Below, one piece after another: positions 54,940-63,925 of a DNA stretch of 64,000 bases. Under the pieces are notes generated by a model. It saw only the letters and a program-made list of their open reading frames with translations. It was not told the DNA's origin and ran no database searches. Source of the DNA: Hahella sp. (GTDB taxonomy: Bacteria; Pseudomonadota; Gammaproteobacteria; Pseudomonadales; Oleiphilaceae); NCBI GenBank assembly GCA_028280065.1, contig JANQMN010000080.1, positions 17,029-81,028 on the forward strand. The letters run 5' to 3'. How positions within the stretch are numbered: the stretch's first letter is position 1; each line of letters begins with the position of its first letter. Made by a program: the position numbers and the translations under genes.

Positions 54940-56025
54940 ATGCAACCGAAAATTCTCCTGCTATCGGCCTACGATGCGGACAGCCATCGCCGCTGGCGAG
55001 CAGGTTTGGAGGAAAACCTGCCGGAGTTTTCCTGGACGGTACTGGCTCTTCCCGCCCGGCATTTTCGCTGGCGTATTCGGGGCAATCCGATTAGTTGGCA
55101 AATGCAGAGTGACGCCGTTTTACGCCAGCATTATGACCTGGTGGTTTGTACCTCCATGGTGGACATAGCCACGGTCCGGGGGCTATACCCCAACTTGGCA
55201 GCCACTCCGCTCGTGGTGTATTTCCATGAAAATCAGTTTGCTTTTCCGCGTTCGAATCAACAGCATCACAGCATCGATCCGGCGATGGTCAATATTTACA
55301 GCGCAATGGCGGCCGATATTGTGCTATTCAATTCCGCATTTAACCAAGACACTTTCTTCGATGGATTGAGGAAGCTGATAGCCAAGTTGCCGGAACCAGT
55401 TAAACCGGCGTTCATTGAAGAGATGCGTGCCAAATGCCAGGTGATTTGCGTTCCCCTGGAACAGGCATTGTTCGTTCAGGCTAAAACGGCTCCGAAACCG
55501 AAAAACCGGCAACTGACATTGGTTTGGAATCATCGGGTAGAGTATGACAAGGGAATAGAGGAACTAAAGGTTTTGCTGACCTGTTGTATGGAATCGAAAC
55601 TCGATTTTCGACTGATTCTGCTTGGTCAGCGATTTCGCCGTCAACCCGGAGCTTGGGCGGAACTGGTGAAAAAATTTCAGCAGCACATCATGCATGATGG
55701 ATATGCGAATTCAAGAGAATCGTATTACCGCCTGCTATCGGCGTCGGATGTGGTGCTGTCGACGGCGTTGCATGAATTTCAAGGACTGGCAGTGATGGAG
55801 GCCTGTGTATTCGGCTGTATTCCGCTGGTGCCCAAGCGTTTAAGTTATCCCGAGTATCTTCCTGCGGCTAATTGCTATCAAACTCCGCAAGAAGCCGTTG
55901 AACGTCTCCAGGCAATCGCAGTGCAAGATGCCTCAGCACCTCGCGCGCCAGCGATGGAATCCTTCGGCTGGCCGCAAATGGCTGGTAGTTACCGGCATGT
56001 TTTTAAGGAGCTGTTAGCGTACTAG
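54940..56025 (+). CDS. QTMAN-like glycosyltransferase (DUF3524/GTDC1 family)
   Basis: The 361-residue protein has the DUF3524 N-terminal domain (ILLLSAYDADSHRRWRAGLE, LPARHFRWRIRGNPISW, VVYFHENQFAFP). A GT4-type C-terminal domain follows, with LVWNHRVEYDKG, LILLGQRFRR and the E-x7-E-like ALHEFQGLAVMEA nucleotide-sugar site. The family includes GTDC1, the tRNA-queuosine mannosyltransferase. Bacterial homologues are plausibly tRNA or small-molecule glycosyltransferases. No queuosine genes are adjacent, so specificity is inferred only. Confidence 0.85.
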   Translation: MQPKILLLSAYDADSHRRWRAGLEENLPEFSWTVLALPARHFRWRIRGNPISWQMQSDAVLRQHYDLVVCTSMVDIATVRGLYPNLAATPLVVYFHENQFAFPRSNQQHHSIDPAMVNIYSAMAADIVLFNSAFNQDTFFDGLRKLIAKLPEPVKPAFIEEMRAKCQVICVPLEQALFVQAKTAPKPKNRQLTLVWNHRVEYDKGIEELKVLLTCCMESKLDFRLILLGQRFRRQPGAWAELVKKFQQHIMHDGYANSRESYYRLLSASDVVLSTALHEFQGLAVMEACVFGCIPLVPKRLSYPEYLPAANCYQTPQEAVERLQAIAVQDASAPRAPAMESFGWPQMAGSYRHVFKELLAY

Positions 56026-56068
56026 CATTCGCCGGTCCGGCGCAGCTCCTAAAAGGCGTTCGGCAGAG

Positions 56069-57679
56069 TCAGTCCAGCGTGAAAAATACCGCCTGATACG
56101 CCGGCAGGTGCACCTGATTTCCATGCATGGCAACGTCAAAGCCAGACTCCGTGCAGGTGTGCAGAGCTTCCCAAGGCAGCCTGGTTTGTCGTGTCTGTCC
56201 GGTCAAATTGACCAGAACCAGTAGACTCTGCTCCGCATGACGGCGCACCAGGCCAATCAGCTCTCCGGTCCCTTCCAGAACTTCAATGCTGCCGTCCAAT
56301 AGTGCCGGTTGCTGTTGGCGCCAGTGGATCAGGCGTCGCATCCGCTCTAAGGTTGATGCATTGCCAGTCTGGCGAGAAACCGCCAGGGGTAAGTGTTCGG
56401 GTGACACCATCAGCCAGGACTCGTGTTCTGAGAATCCTGCATGAGGCGCGTCACTGTCCCAGGGAAAAGGCGTGCGGCAGCCATCCCGCCCTTTGAACTT
56501 GGGCCACATGGTTTTCCCATAGGGATCCTGCAAAGCCTCGAAAGGTACGTCGGCTTCCGGAAGGCCCAGCTCTTCACCCTGGTAAATACAGACGCTGCCG
56601 CGCAGAGACAGCAACAGCGCCATCGCCGCCAGGGCGAAATCCGCGCCATGCCGCTCATCTCCCCAGCGACTCACGACCCGTTTCACATCATGGTTACTGA
56701 AGGCCCAACAAGGCCAGCCTTCTGCAATGATGGTTTCGGTGGTGTTGATGATCTGACGAATATCCTCGGCTCGGTGCTCATCACGCAGGAAGTCGAACGA
56801 GTAGGCCATGTGCAAGCGCTGGTCTCTGGTGTATTGAGCCATGATTTTCAACGGTTCGTCATCGAAGATTTCGCCGATTGAAGTAGTCGCGCCGTATTCA
56901 TCCAGCAATTGCCGGATCTGGGCCAGGTACTCCAGATTCTCCGGCTGGCTGCATTCGTACAGATGACGCTGAAGTGAATGAGGATTGTCTGCGGGAATGC
57001 CTGGATTCACCGGGTCGTCGTCGGTTCTTGCAGGGTTATCCTTGAGGCTCGGATGATGATAATAAAGGCTTACCACATCGAATCTGAAGCCATCCACGCC
57101 TATCTCCAGCCAAAAACGCATATTGTCCAGGTGCGCCTGCCGAACCTCCGGACAGTGGAAGTTAAGATCCGGCTGGGAGACCAGAAAATTATGCAGATAA
57201 AACTGCTGTCGTTGCGGCTCCCACTGCCAGGCCGAGCCGCCGAAGATCGATAACCAGTTGTTGGGCGGCCGACCCTCTTTGCCATCCGCCCAGACAAACC
57301 AGTCCGCCTTGGGGTTGTCCCGGCTGGTGCGGCTTTCCTGAAACCAGGCATGCTGATCCGAGCAATGGCTGAGGACCTGATCAATCACTACTTTCAAATC
57401 GAGTTGATGGGCGCGCTCTACTAAACCTTTGAAGTCGTCGAGGTTGCCGAACATGGGGTCCACGTCACAATAGTCGGCCACATCGTAGCCGAAGTCTTGC
57501 ATCGGCGAGGTGAAAAACGGTGACAACCAAATACCGTCAACTCCCAAGGAGGCGACATAATCAAGCTTGCTGGTTATTCCGCGCAGATCGCCGATTCCGT
57601 CACCGTTGGAATCCATGAAACTACGCGGGTAAATCTGATAGATTATCCCGCCCTTCCACCAGGGTCGTGATGTGGTCAT
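56069..57679 (-). CDS. GH13 alpha-glucosidase (oligo-1,6-glucosidase type)
   Basis: The 536-residue enzyme has the GH13 signature regions: YQIYPRSFMDSNGDGIGDLRGI, DQVLSHCSDQHAWF, GFRFDVVS with the nucleophile Asp, TSIGEI with the acid/base Glu and FSNHDVKRV with the third acid. These place it in the oligo-1,6-glucosidase/alpha-glucosidase subgroup. It has no signal peptide and would hydrolyse imported maltodextrin or isomaltose units in the cytoplasm. It probably cooperates with the secreted pullulanase at 36 kb. It is convergent with the glycosyltransferase gene. Confidence 0.93.
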   Translation of the reverse strand: MTTSRPWWKGGIIYQIYPRSFMDSNGDGIGDLRGITSKLDYVASLGVDGIWLSPFFTSPMQDFGYDVADYCDVDPMFGNLDDFKGLVERAHQLDLKVVIDQVLSHCSDQHAWFQESRTSRDNPKADWFVWADGKEGRPPNNWLSIFGGSAWQWEPQRQQFYLHNFLVSQPDLNFHCPEVRQAHLDNMRFWLEIGVDGFRFDVVSLYYHHPSLKDNPARTDDDPVNPGIPADNPHSLQRHLYECSQPENLEYLAQIRQLLDEYGATTSIGEIFDDEPLKIMAQYTRDQRLHMAYSFDFLRDEHRAEDIRQIINTTETIIAEGWPCWAFSNHDVKRVVSRWGDERHGADFALAAMALLLSLRGSVCIYQGEELGLPEADVPFEALQDPYGKTMWPKFKGRDGCRTPFPWDSDAPHAGFSEHESWLMVSPEHLPLAVSRQTGNASTLERMRRLIHWRQQQPALLDGSIEVLEGTGELIGLVRRHAEQSLLVLVNLTGQTRQTRLPWEALHTCTESGFDVAMHGNQVHLPAYQAVFFTLD

Positions 57680-57900
57680 GCTCTGCTCCTTACTACTCGG
57701 CTTGCTGAGTTATTGCCTTTTTTAAAGGCTCTTGACGATTTTAGTCGGGTCTACGGTTCTAGGGTACAGAAGCTTACTATAAGAAAATGTCTCTTTGATA
57801 TTTAGTTTTTGTACTTCGACAAGAAAGTTTCCGTAAACATTTCAGATTGGGTCAGACGGTGCTCAATTGTTAAGTTTTGGTTGCAGCTTGAACTGGGTCT

Positions 57901-58497
57901 CTACTCCAACCGAATAACCCGGTCCGCCAACTGTTCGACATCTTCGTTGTGATGCGTGACGGCCATAAGAGTCTTGTTGCGTTGTTGCGCCATTTGACGG
58001 CTCCAGGATGCGGCTGTCGCCCGCGTTGCCGGGTCGAGTTCGGAAAAGGGTTCATCCAAAAGGATCAAAGGTTCAGGGCGAAGTAGGGTTCGAAGCAAAG
58101 CAACACGTTGCCTTTGTCCGCCGGACAACGCATTCGGCTGTTTTGTCAGTTGTTCGCCAACGCCCAGCGTTAGCGCGTGTTTTTCAACTTCGCTCCAAGC
58201 AACTTCAGTATCAATGAAGCGCAGGTTTTGCTTTATCGATAAATGTTCAAATAGGTTGTTATCTTGAAACAGCATGCTCACAGGACGTTGTTCCGGAATC
58301 AGATCGACGAAAGATTTTCCAAGCCATCGGATATCGCCGGAGGTTATTTGTGCAAAACCTGCAATCGCCTCTAATAGGGTGGATTTACCGATTCCACTGA
58401 CACCCTGAATAGCGACAATCTCTCCTTCCTGAATTTGCTGGTGATACTGAAAGGACAGACGGTCCCTTCGAACAATTAGTTGGTCAACGATTAACAT
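57901..58497 (-). CDS. thiQ: Thiamine ABC transporter ATP-binding protein ThiQ
   Basis: The 198-residue ABC ATPase has Walker A GVSGIGKST, Q-loop, the ABC signature LSGGQRQRVALLR, Walker B LILLDEPFSELD and a switch His in VTHHNE. The short length is typical of ThiQ. It overlaps the thiP stop by seven bases and is last in the thiBPQ operon. The partner proteins define it as a thiamine/TPP importer. Confidence 0.93.
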   Translation of the reverse strand: MLIVDQLIVRRDRLSFQYHQQIQEGEIVAIQGVSGIGKSTLLEAIAGFAQITSGDIRWLGKSFVDLIPEQRPVSMLFQDNNLFEHLSIKQNLRFIDTEVAWSEVEKHALTLGVGEQLTKQPNALSGGQRQRVALLRTLLRPEPLILLDEPFSELDPATRATAASWSRQMAQQRNKTLMAVTHHNEDVEQLADRVIRLE

Positions 58498-60059
58498 ACT
58501 TTTTTGCTCCTGGGACGCCGTTGATATTCCAGAAATGCAACCACGGTGCTACAGATTATGAGCAACAGAATTGCCGCCATAGCCGCCTCGGTCATCCGAT
58601 AGGTGCTGGCATAGCTGTAAATTAACCAGGGCAGTGTGACAAAGTCTTGATGACCGAATATTGAATAAATGGCAACATCGCCTAGGGTCAATACCGCCAC
58701 AAAAGCCGTGGCTGAGCGAATAGCCGGTTTCATGAATTGCCACTCCACAGTAAATCTCTGCCAACGGGAGAGTTTCAATGTACTCAGTAGATGGCGATAA
58801 CTTTGATCATAATTCAACAGTGGCCCCTTAAGTTGGCTAAGAGCAAAGGGTACGCTGACCAACGCATTGATGATGCAGACAAACACCATCCCGTAAATGT
58901 CTAAATCGATCTTTCGAATAAAGAATACAAAGATGCCGACGGATAAAACCATTGCCGGGATAACCAGGGCATGAGATGCCAGGCCGTCGATCCAAATATA
59001 GGTGGTCGTGCCTAAGCGGCGCGCGATGCGGTAAGGTTGTAAAACTAGATAAGCTAACCCCAGAGCGATGGTAGTCGCCAATGCTGCAAGGACTAATGAA
59101 GTCATGGTTGGTGTAACTATCGCCTGCCAGAAATTTTCTGTCAGTGGTTGGCTGAAAATCTTGGGTAACAATGCAATTAGCGGGGCAACCATCACACACC
59201 AGGCTATACCGTAGAATAGGTTGTATAAAAGACGCTCGAATTTACCGCTGCTCGGCAGCGGCTTGCGTTCTTGAGAAAGATTGCCTAGCCACTGGAGTTG
59301 GCCTAATGTCGTGACTAGCAAATACAGACTGCCTGCCAGAATTAACTGTAGCCAGGCGAGAATCAACGCCTCAGGAATGTTGAAGTCGTATTTCAATGCC
59401 TGATAGATGGCAACTTCCAGAGTGGTCGCCTGAGGCCCGCCACCAAGGGCTAGGACGACGGCAAAACTATTGAAACAAAGCACTAGGATAAAACCGGTAG
59501 CAAGCCAACTGACGAGCTGCGCCGAAGGCCATTCAAGGTAACGAAAACGTTGCCACCGGCTTAACTTAAGCTGCCTGGCCAGTTTCCAACGCGAAGCGGG
59601 AATTGCCTGCAACTGCAAATAGATACAACGCACGGCGAATGGAAAATTCAGGTAAACATGGGCGATTAAAATACCTGTTAGACCATATAGGTTCCAACCT
59701 TCCCACATCCAGCGTCCAACCAATCCTTGATGGCCTAATAAGGCAACCAATCCTGTTATAACGATTAGCGTCGGCATCACAAAGCAAAGTATGCAGAAAC
59801 TTAAGAAAATTCTTTTATGCCAGCTGTCTCGCTTGTGCAGCAAGGCTAAAGCCACTGGCCAAGCAAAGAGCAAGCTGAGACCAGCGCTGAAGATCGCTTG
59901 AATAAAGGTAAATTCGATAATTTGCCAAAGATAGGGGTCTTGTAAGAAACCAAAATCAAAACCCTGTCCGCTAAAGTTTAACAGACCAAAGAAGGCCAGC
60001 AGGGTAGTGCCTGACATAAAAGCCAGGCTACACCAGCCTAAGACTTGACCGAGACGCAT
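58491..60059 (-). CDS. thiP: Thiamine ABC transporter permease ThiP
   Basis: From ATG 60059 the protein has about 522 residues and 12 hydrophobic segments, with two inner-membrane permease halves. Each half has a cytoplasmic EAA-type loop around LKLSRWQRFRYLEWP and LKLSRWQRFTVEWQF. It would form the channel of the thiamine importer with ThiQ. A longer frame to 60140 overlaps thiB, so the ATG four bases after the thiB stop is preferred. Confidence 0.93.
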   Translation of the reverse strand: MRLGQVLGWCSLAFMSGTTLLAFFGLLNFSGQGFDFGFLQDPYLWQIIEFTFIQAIFSAGLSLLFAWPVALALLHKRDSWHKRIFLSFCILCFVMPTLIVITGLVALLGHQGLVGRWMWEGWNLYGLTGILIAHVYLNFPFAVRCIYLQLQAIPASRWKLARQLKLSRWQRFRYLEWPSAQLVSWLATGFILVLCFNSFAVVLALGGGPQATTLEVAIYQALKYDFNIPEALILAWLQLILAGSLYLLVTTLGQLQWLGNLSQERKPLPSSGKFERLLYNLFYGIAWCVMVAPLIALLPKIFSQPLTENFWQAIVTPTMTSLVLAALATTIALGLAYLVLQPYRIARRLGTTTYIWIDGLASHALVIPAMVLSVGIFVFFIRKIDLDIYGMVFVCIINALVSVPFALSQLKGPLLNYDQSYRHLLSTLKLSRWQRFTVEWQFMKPAIRSATAFVAVLTLGDVAIYSIFGHQDFVTLPWLIYSYASTYRMTEAAMAAILLLIICSTVVAFLEYQRRPRSKKVC

Positions 60060-60063
60060 AAAT

Positions 60064-61095
60064 TTATTTGGTCGCGCTTTGCCGCCATTCTCTGATCCAG
60101 GTTTTACGCTGTTCGGCAATTTGCTCCGGAGTAAAACCAATCGTTTTGGGATTGATCAATCTGTTAAAAGCATCTGGCAGCGCCACATTGTCAACGACAG
60201 GCAACATCCAATTTGTCACGGGAATCACCTCTTGGGCTTCCTGTGAAATCAGAAATTGGAGGAATTTGTTTGCCAACGCCTGTTGCTTGGAAAACTTGGA
60301 TATTCCGGCAATTTCAATCTGCATCACATGGCCATGGTTAAAGTGTGCGGCCCTAAATTGCGACTTGTTTTCGACGACAAGATGATAGGCGGGACTGGTG
60401 CTATAACTTAGAACATAATCGGCGGCGCCTTCCAAAAACATACTATAAGCCTCCCACCAGCCTTTGGTCACGGTGACAGTATTATTCGCCATGGCTTGCC
60501 AGGCTTTTCCTGCATCCTTGCCATACACGGCTTTCATCCACATCAGCAGGCCTTGGCCCGGCGTGCTGGTGCGTGGATCCTGGTAGATCAGTGTCTTGTT
60601 CGACGACAAAAGGCTTTGCAGGGAGTCGGCTGGATCTGCTACCCGCTCCGCATTATAGACGAACGCAAAATAGCCATAATCAAAGGGTACAAAAGTATTG
60701 CTTTGCCAGTTCAGTTTGCTCAAAAGGGAACTGGTATCCACGGTATGTGGCTGAAACAATCCTGCGTTTTCAGCCTCTACCATCAGGCCATTATCCAAGC
60801 CGACTATTACGTCTGCCTTGGTGGTTTCGCCTTCGATTTTCAGACGATTTAGAATGCTGACACCATCTTCGGCAGCAATAAAGTTCACTTCGCAGGCACA
60901 GCGTTTGGCAAAAAGTTCTTGTAGTTTAGGGCCTGGCCCCCACTCACTGACAAATGAATCATAGGTATAAACGGCCAAGGTTTGTGCCTGCGTGCCCAGA
61001 CTTGTCAGACCGAAAAACAGCAGTGTCAAAACCTGACGGAAAACGCACTTGGCTAGACGGAATTGTTGATTTGAAGAAGGAAATGTAGTTCGCAT
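60064..61095 (-). CDS. thiB: Thiamine-binding periplasmic protein ThiB
   Basis: The 343-residue protein has a signal peptide (LTLLFFGLTSLGTQA) and the ThiB/TbpA features: YTYDSFVSEWGPGPKL, GLDNGLM, VPFDYGYFAFVYN, TSTPGQGLLMWMKAVYG and YSTSPAYH. It delivers thiamine to the ThiPQ importer. It is the first gene of the operon. No TPP riboswitch core (CTGAGA) is visible in its 5' region. Confidence 0.95.
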   Translation of the reverse strand: MRTTFPSSNQQFRLAKCVFRQVLTLLFFGLTSLGTQAQTLAVYTYDSFVSEWGPGPKLQELFAKRCACEVNFIAAEDGVSILNRLKIEGETTKADVIVGLDNGLMVEAENAGLFQPHTVDTSSLLSKLNWQSNTFVPFDYGYFAFVYNAERVADPADSLQSLLSSNKTLIYQDPRTSTPGQGLLMWMKAVYGKDAGKAWQAMANNTVTVTKGWWEAYSMFLEGAADYVLSYSTSPAYHLVVENKSQFRAAHFNHGHVMQIEIAGISKFSKQQALANKFLQFLISQEAQEVIPVTNWMLPVVDNVALPDAFNRLINPKTIGFTPEQIAEQRKTWIREWRQSATK

Positions 61096-61259
61096 ATTGG
61101 TTTATGTATGCCCTGATGGCTATGTTTATGTTTGAGGGCTTGGTTAACGGCTACCACCCTCAACAAGTGGCCGGTTCTATTCGATATTGAGCGTTTGTTC
61201 GCTCAAATAGAAGCCTGGCAAAGTGTAGTCAAAAATAAACCCTGGTAAAAGGACCACGT

Positions 61260-62063
61260 TTGGCTGATACCGAAGACCGAAAACTAGTTGCTGTATTCCA
61301 ACAAGTGGCAGACTTTGTGGGGGAGTCTTTGCTGTGGCGACCTCTGCATCAACAACACACTAATCGAATATGGCGTAGCGTGTTCCGACATCCAAAGCTG
61401 GTACTTCGAGTAAATGCCAATACTGGCAGAGCGTTTGGGGTCTCAAGAAGTTTGGAGAGACAGGTACTGGAGGCGGTGCAACCTTATCCATGGGGGCCTA
61501 AGGTACTGCATAATGATGTCGAGAATGGCTGGTGCCTGTTGCAGGATCATGGCCCGACACTGGCGGATCTGGATGATGGGACAGCGCAAGCACAGGCGAA
61601 GGCTATTCGTCGCGAACTGCTTGGTGCGTTATCAGACATGCAGTGCTGTCGAAATATTCCGGCATTTAACTATGCCAATTTACTTGAGTTATATGCAGCA
61701 CGTCTGTTGCAAGTAAATAAGCGGGCTCAATGGTCTCAATTTGCCCGGTTAAAGCAGCTGATTGAAACTTTTGGTCAGGACCGGCTTGCTTTGGTCCATC
61801 ATGATCTGCATCCGGGGAATATTTGTTGGGATGCTGAAAAAAGCAAACTGACAATTATCGACTGGGAGTATGCCGGCGTCGGTAACGGCTGGCTGGACCT
61901 CGCCCAGTTAATCAAGAGTCAGTTGCTGGAAATAAGGGATATAGTCGAGTTGCCTTTGCTCCAATCGCTCCAGGAATCTATTATCCAGGACCGACTGGAA
62001 TTAGCGGATGAGGTAAATGGCTTGCTCGAATCCTTGTGGATTGCCGTGCGCGACAACAATTGA
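61260..62063 (+). CDS. APH/choline-kinase-fold protein, probable thiamine kinase
   Basis: The 267-residue phosphotransferase has the catalytic Brenner motif HHDLHPGNICWD and the metal site IIDWEYAG of the APH/choline kinase fold, plus an N-terminal region with VLRVNA. Its place divergent from the thiamine importer supports a role as thiamine kinase (ThiK), which would trap imported thiamine as its monophosphate; choline or another alcohol is the alternative substrate. TTG start at 61260 has AAGGA six bases upstream. This assignment is by context. Confidence 0.8.
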   Translation: MADTEDRKLVAVFQQVADFVGESLLWRPLHQQHTNRIWRSVFRHPKLVLRVNANTGRAFGVSRSLERQVLEAVQPYPWGPKVLHNDVENGWCLLQDHGPTLADLDDGTAQAQAKAIRRELLGALSDMQCCRNIPAFNYANLLELYAARLLQVNKRAQWSQFARLKQLIETFGQDRLALVHHDLHPGNICWDAEKSKLTIIDWEYAGVGNGWLDLAQLIKSQLLEIRDIVELPLLQSLQESIIQDRLELADEVNGLLESLWIAVRDNN

Positions 62064-62121
62064 TTGAGCTATCGTTTGACCTATGAACCACCGCAGAAAG
62101 CACTGCGGCAGCCCGGTTACC

Positions 62122-62649
62122 CTATCCGATGCTGCCTATGGCCTGTTGCAGCATGCCCATTAGCTGCTCGCCGCCCTGAGTTTGAACATATTGCAGAATG
62201 ATGGGCACAAACTGCGACACCATTGAAGAGTCCATGCCCAAACTTTGAAAGACCGGCCCCAACATGCTGGTGATGGAATTGTTGCCTCCGCCAAGCATGT
62301 TGGTGGCAGCGCCTAACAGGCCGGAATTGCCTCCCAGGGCCGGTGCTGCGTTCAGTAGTTGTTCCATGCCGGGAACCGCCTCTTTAAGCAAGCCGAAGTT
62401 TTCGGGTTTCATCGCATCCTTGGCGACAGAAAAGATAGCGCCGGCCCCACCTGCGGCCTGCTCGTTGTTTACCCCTAGCTGACCGGTTAGCATTGAGACC
62501 AAGCCTGTTGTACTTAGTTCGTTGCCGGCCGCCTTTTCGCTTGTGTCAGATGTCTGTACGACTTCCTTAAGACCTTTTAGCAAATTATCGCCTGCGTAAA
62601 GGTAGGAAGAAAGTAAACAACATAGCATGGTGATAATTAGTTTCTGCAT
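62122..62649 (-). CDS. DUF2780-like secreted protein
   Basis: The 175-residue protein has a cleavable signal peptide (CCLLSSYLYAGD). Its central part, LTGQLGVNNEQAAGGAGAIFSVAKD, matches the DUF2780 family (VcgC/VcgE-type), whose function is unknown. It is rich in glycine, alanine, methionine and serine (LGGGNNSITSMLG). It lies on the same strand as the DUF4112 gene, 27 bases from it, so the two are probably co-transcribed. Confidence 0.8.
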   Translation of the reverse strand: MQKLIITMLCCLLSSYLYAGDNLLKGLKEVVQTSDTSEKAAGNELSTTGLVSMLTGQLGVNNEQAAGGAGAIFSVAKDAMKPENFGLLKEAVPGMEQLLNAAPALGGNSGLLGAATNMLGGGNNSITSMLGPVFQSLGMDSSMVSQFVPIILQYVQTQGGEQLMGMLQQAIGSIG

Positions 62650-62676
62650 GGTTGGTAATCTCCTAATGAACTGAGA

Positions 62677-63234
62677 TCATCCTAACAGGTTCGGCGTGCT
62701 CAAGATGTAAATTGCTGTTGCAACTGTTACCACTAAAATTAGCGACATCACCAGCCACTTAGAAGGCTTTTTTCTCCCTTTTGGCGGCGGTGCGGGCAAC
62801 TCGGGTTCGAGTTCTTTCAACAGGTATTGTTCGAGTAGTTCGATATTCTTAATGTTGGATTTCCAGTAAATGTCGAAAGCGTCGCCGATTACCGGGATCG
62901 AGCCGCCCACTAGCTCAATTCCAAGGTTACCTAGCATTTCAACGATGAGAAACCGTGGCGCACCGGCGCGGATAGCCTGCTGAACCAACCAGGCGGAAAG
63001 TGCGAAACCCACCACATCGCCCGCAATCGGCACCAGACCAAGTATCGCATCCCAGCCAAAGCGTATCGGCGTTCCCGGTATTCGATACTGGTTGTCGAGC
63101 AATTTTGACAGTTTTTGCAGGCGTTCGAGCTGCTTGGCAGTCGCTTCGGAATCCTGCATAGTATTTGCCGTAAGTTCGGAATCGATCCGTTCCCTGGCGG
63201 TTTCTATAGGGAGCTTATCCTTGTTTTCTGTCAT
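62677..63234 (-). CDS. DUF4112-like membrane protein
   Basis: The protein of about 185 residues begins MTENKDKLP and has a DUF4112-type core (LDNQYRIPGTPIRFGWDAILGLVPIAGD, WLVQQAIRAGAPRFLIVEML, PVIGDAFDIYWKSNIKN). A C-terminal membrane helix (WLVMSLILVVTVATAIYIL) follows. The function is unknown. The ATG at 63234 is chosen over a GTG two codons upstream. It is divergent from the tag gene with a 38-base gap, so their promoters overlap. Confidence 0.82.
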   Translation of the reverse strand: MTENKDKLPIETARERIDSELTANTMQDSEATAKQLERLQKLSKLLDNQYRIPGTPIRFGWDAILGLVPIAGDVVGFALSAWLVQQAIRAGAPRFLIVEMLGNLGIELVGGSIPVIGDAFDIYWKSNIKNIELLEQYLLKELEPELPAPPPKGRKKPSKWLVMSLILVVTVATAIYILSTPNLLG

Positions 63235-63272
63235 GGCCACACATATTCAATAAAAAAGTCGGAAATCCAGCG

Positions 63273-63905
63273 TTGCAAAATTCAGAATCAAAAGTCAGTC
63301 AGGAACAGAATGGACGTTGTTCATGGTGTGGAAACGATCCTCTCTACGTCGCCTACCATGATCAGGTGTGGGGGCGGCCGGTGTCAAACTCTCAGGAGCT
63401 TTTTGAAAAGCTGTGCCTGGATGGCCAACAGGCCGGCCTTTCCTGGATAACCATACTTCGCAAACAAGAAAACTATCGGGCGGCTTTTGCCGACTTCGAT
63501 CCGGCGATCATCGCCGGATGGGGAGATGTCGAAGTGGAAGCGCTGCTTGGTAATGCCGGTATCGTTCGGAATCGTCTGAAAATAAATTCCATACTGAAAA
63601 ATGCGCGGGCGTTTTTGCGGATTGAGGAAAGCGGTATCGAGTTCAATGAGTTCTTATGGCGGTTTCTGGATGGCCGCCCGATTGTCAACGAATTCAAGAC
63701 TATGCAGGATATTCCAGCCAATACCAGTTTGTCTGATGTCATTTCAAAAGAACTGAAAAAACGCGGATTTAGTTTCGTCGGCACCACCATCGTCTATGCT
63801 TTTATGCAAGCCGTGGGCATGGTAAACGATCATCTCGTAACCTGCCCGCAACACTCAGTCTGCCGTGAGCTGGCTGCCGACTTCGAATTGGTTGGAGGAC
63901 GCTAG
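63273..63905 (+). CDS. tag: DNA-3-methyladenine glycosylase I
   Basis: The 210-residue HhH-GPD enzyme has the Tag signatures RCSWCGNDPLYVAYHDQVWG with the zinc-binding Cys and His residues, LDGQQAGLSWITIL, and MVNDHLVTCPQH for the C-terminal zinc ligands. It removes 3-methyladenine from alkylated DNA. It starts with TTG at 63273 after GGAAATCCAGCG. The stop codon lies inside copy 2 of the 24-base repeat. Confidence 0.95.
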   Translation: MQNSESKVSQEQNGRCSWCGNDPLYVAYHDQVWGRPVSNSQELFEKLCLDGQQAGLSWITILRKQENYRAAFADFDPAIIAGWGDVEVEALLGNAGIVRNRLKINSILKNARAFLRIEESGIEFNEFLWRFLDGRPIVNEFKTMQDIPANTSLSDVISKELKKRGFSFVGTTIVYAFMQAVGMVNDHLVTCPQHSVCRELAADFELVGGR

Positions 63906-63925
63906 TGTAGTGTCCCATATAGATA
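63902..63925 (+). repeat. Copy 2 of 24-bp inverted-orientation repeat
   Basis: The sequence from 63902 begins CTAGTGTAGTGTCC and differs from the reverse complement of 49147-49170 at one base (C for T). It overlaps the tag stop codon. Confidence 0.85.

Noticed and set aside
56030..56042. CGCCGG-T-CCGGCG palindrome between the glycosyltransferase and GH13 genes
   Set aside because: The loop is a single base and no T run follows, so it is not a convincing terminator.
61096..61259. Possible TPP riboswitch upstream of thiB
   Set aside because: The conserved CTGAGA and ACC-GATAATGCC-type elements are absent on the minus strand.
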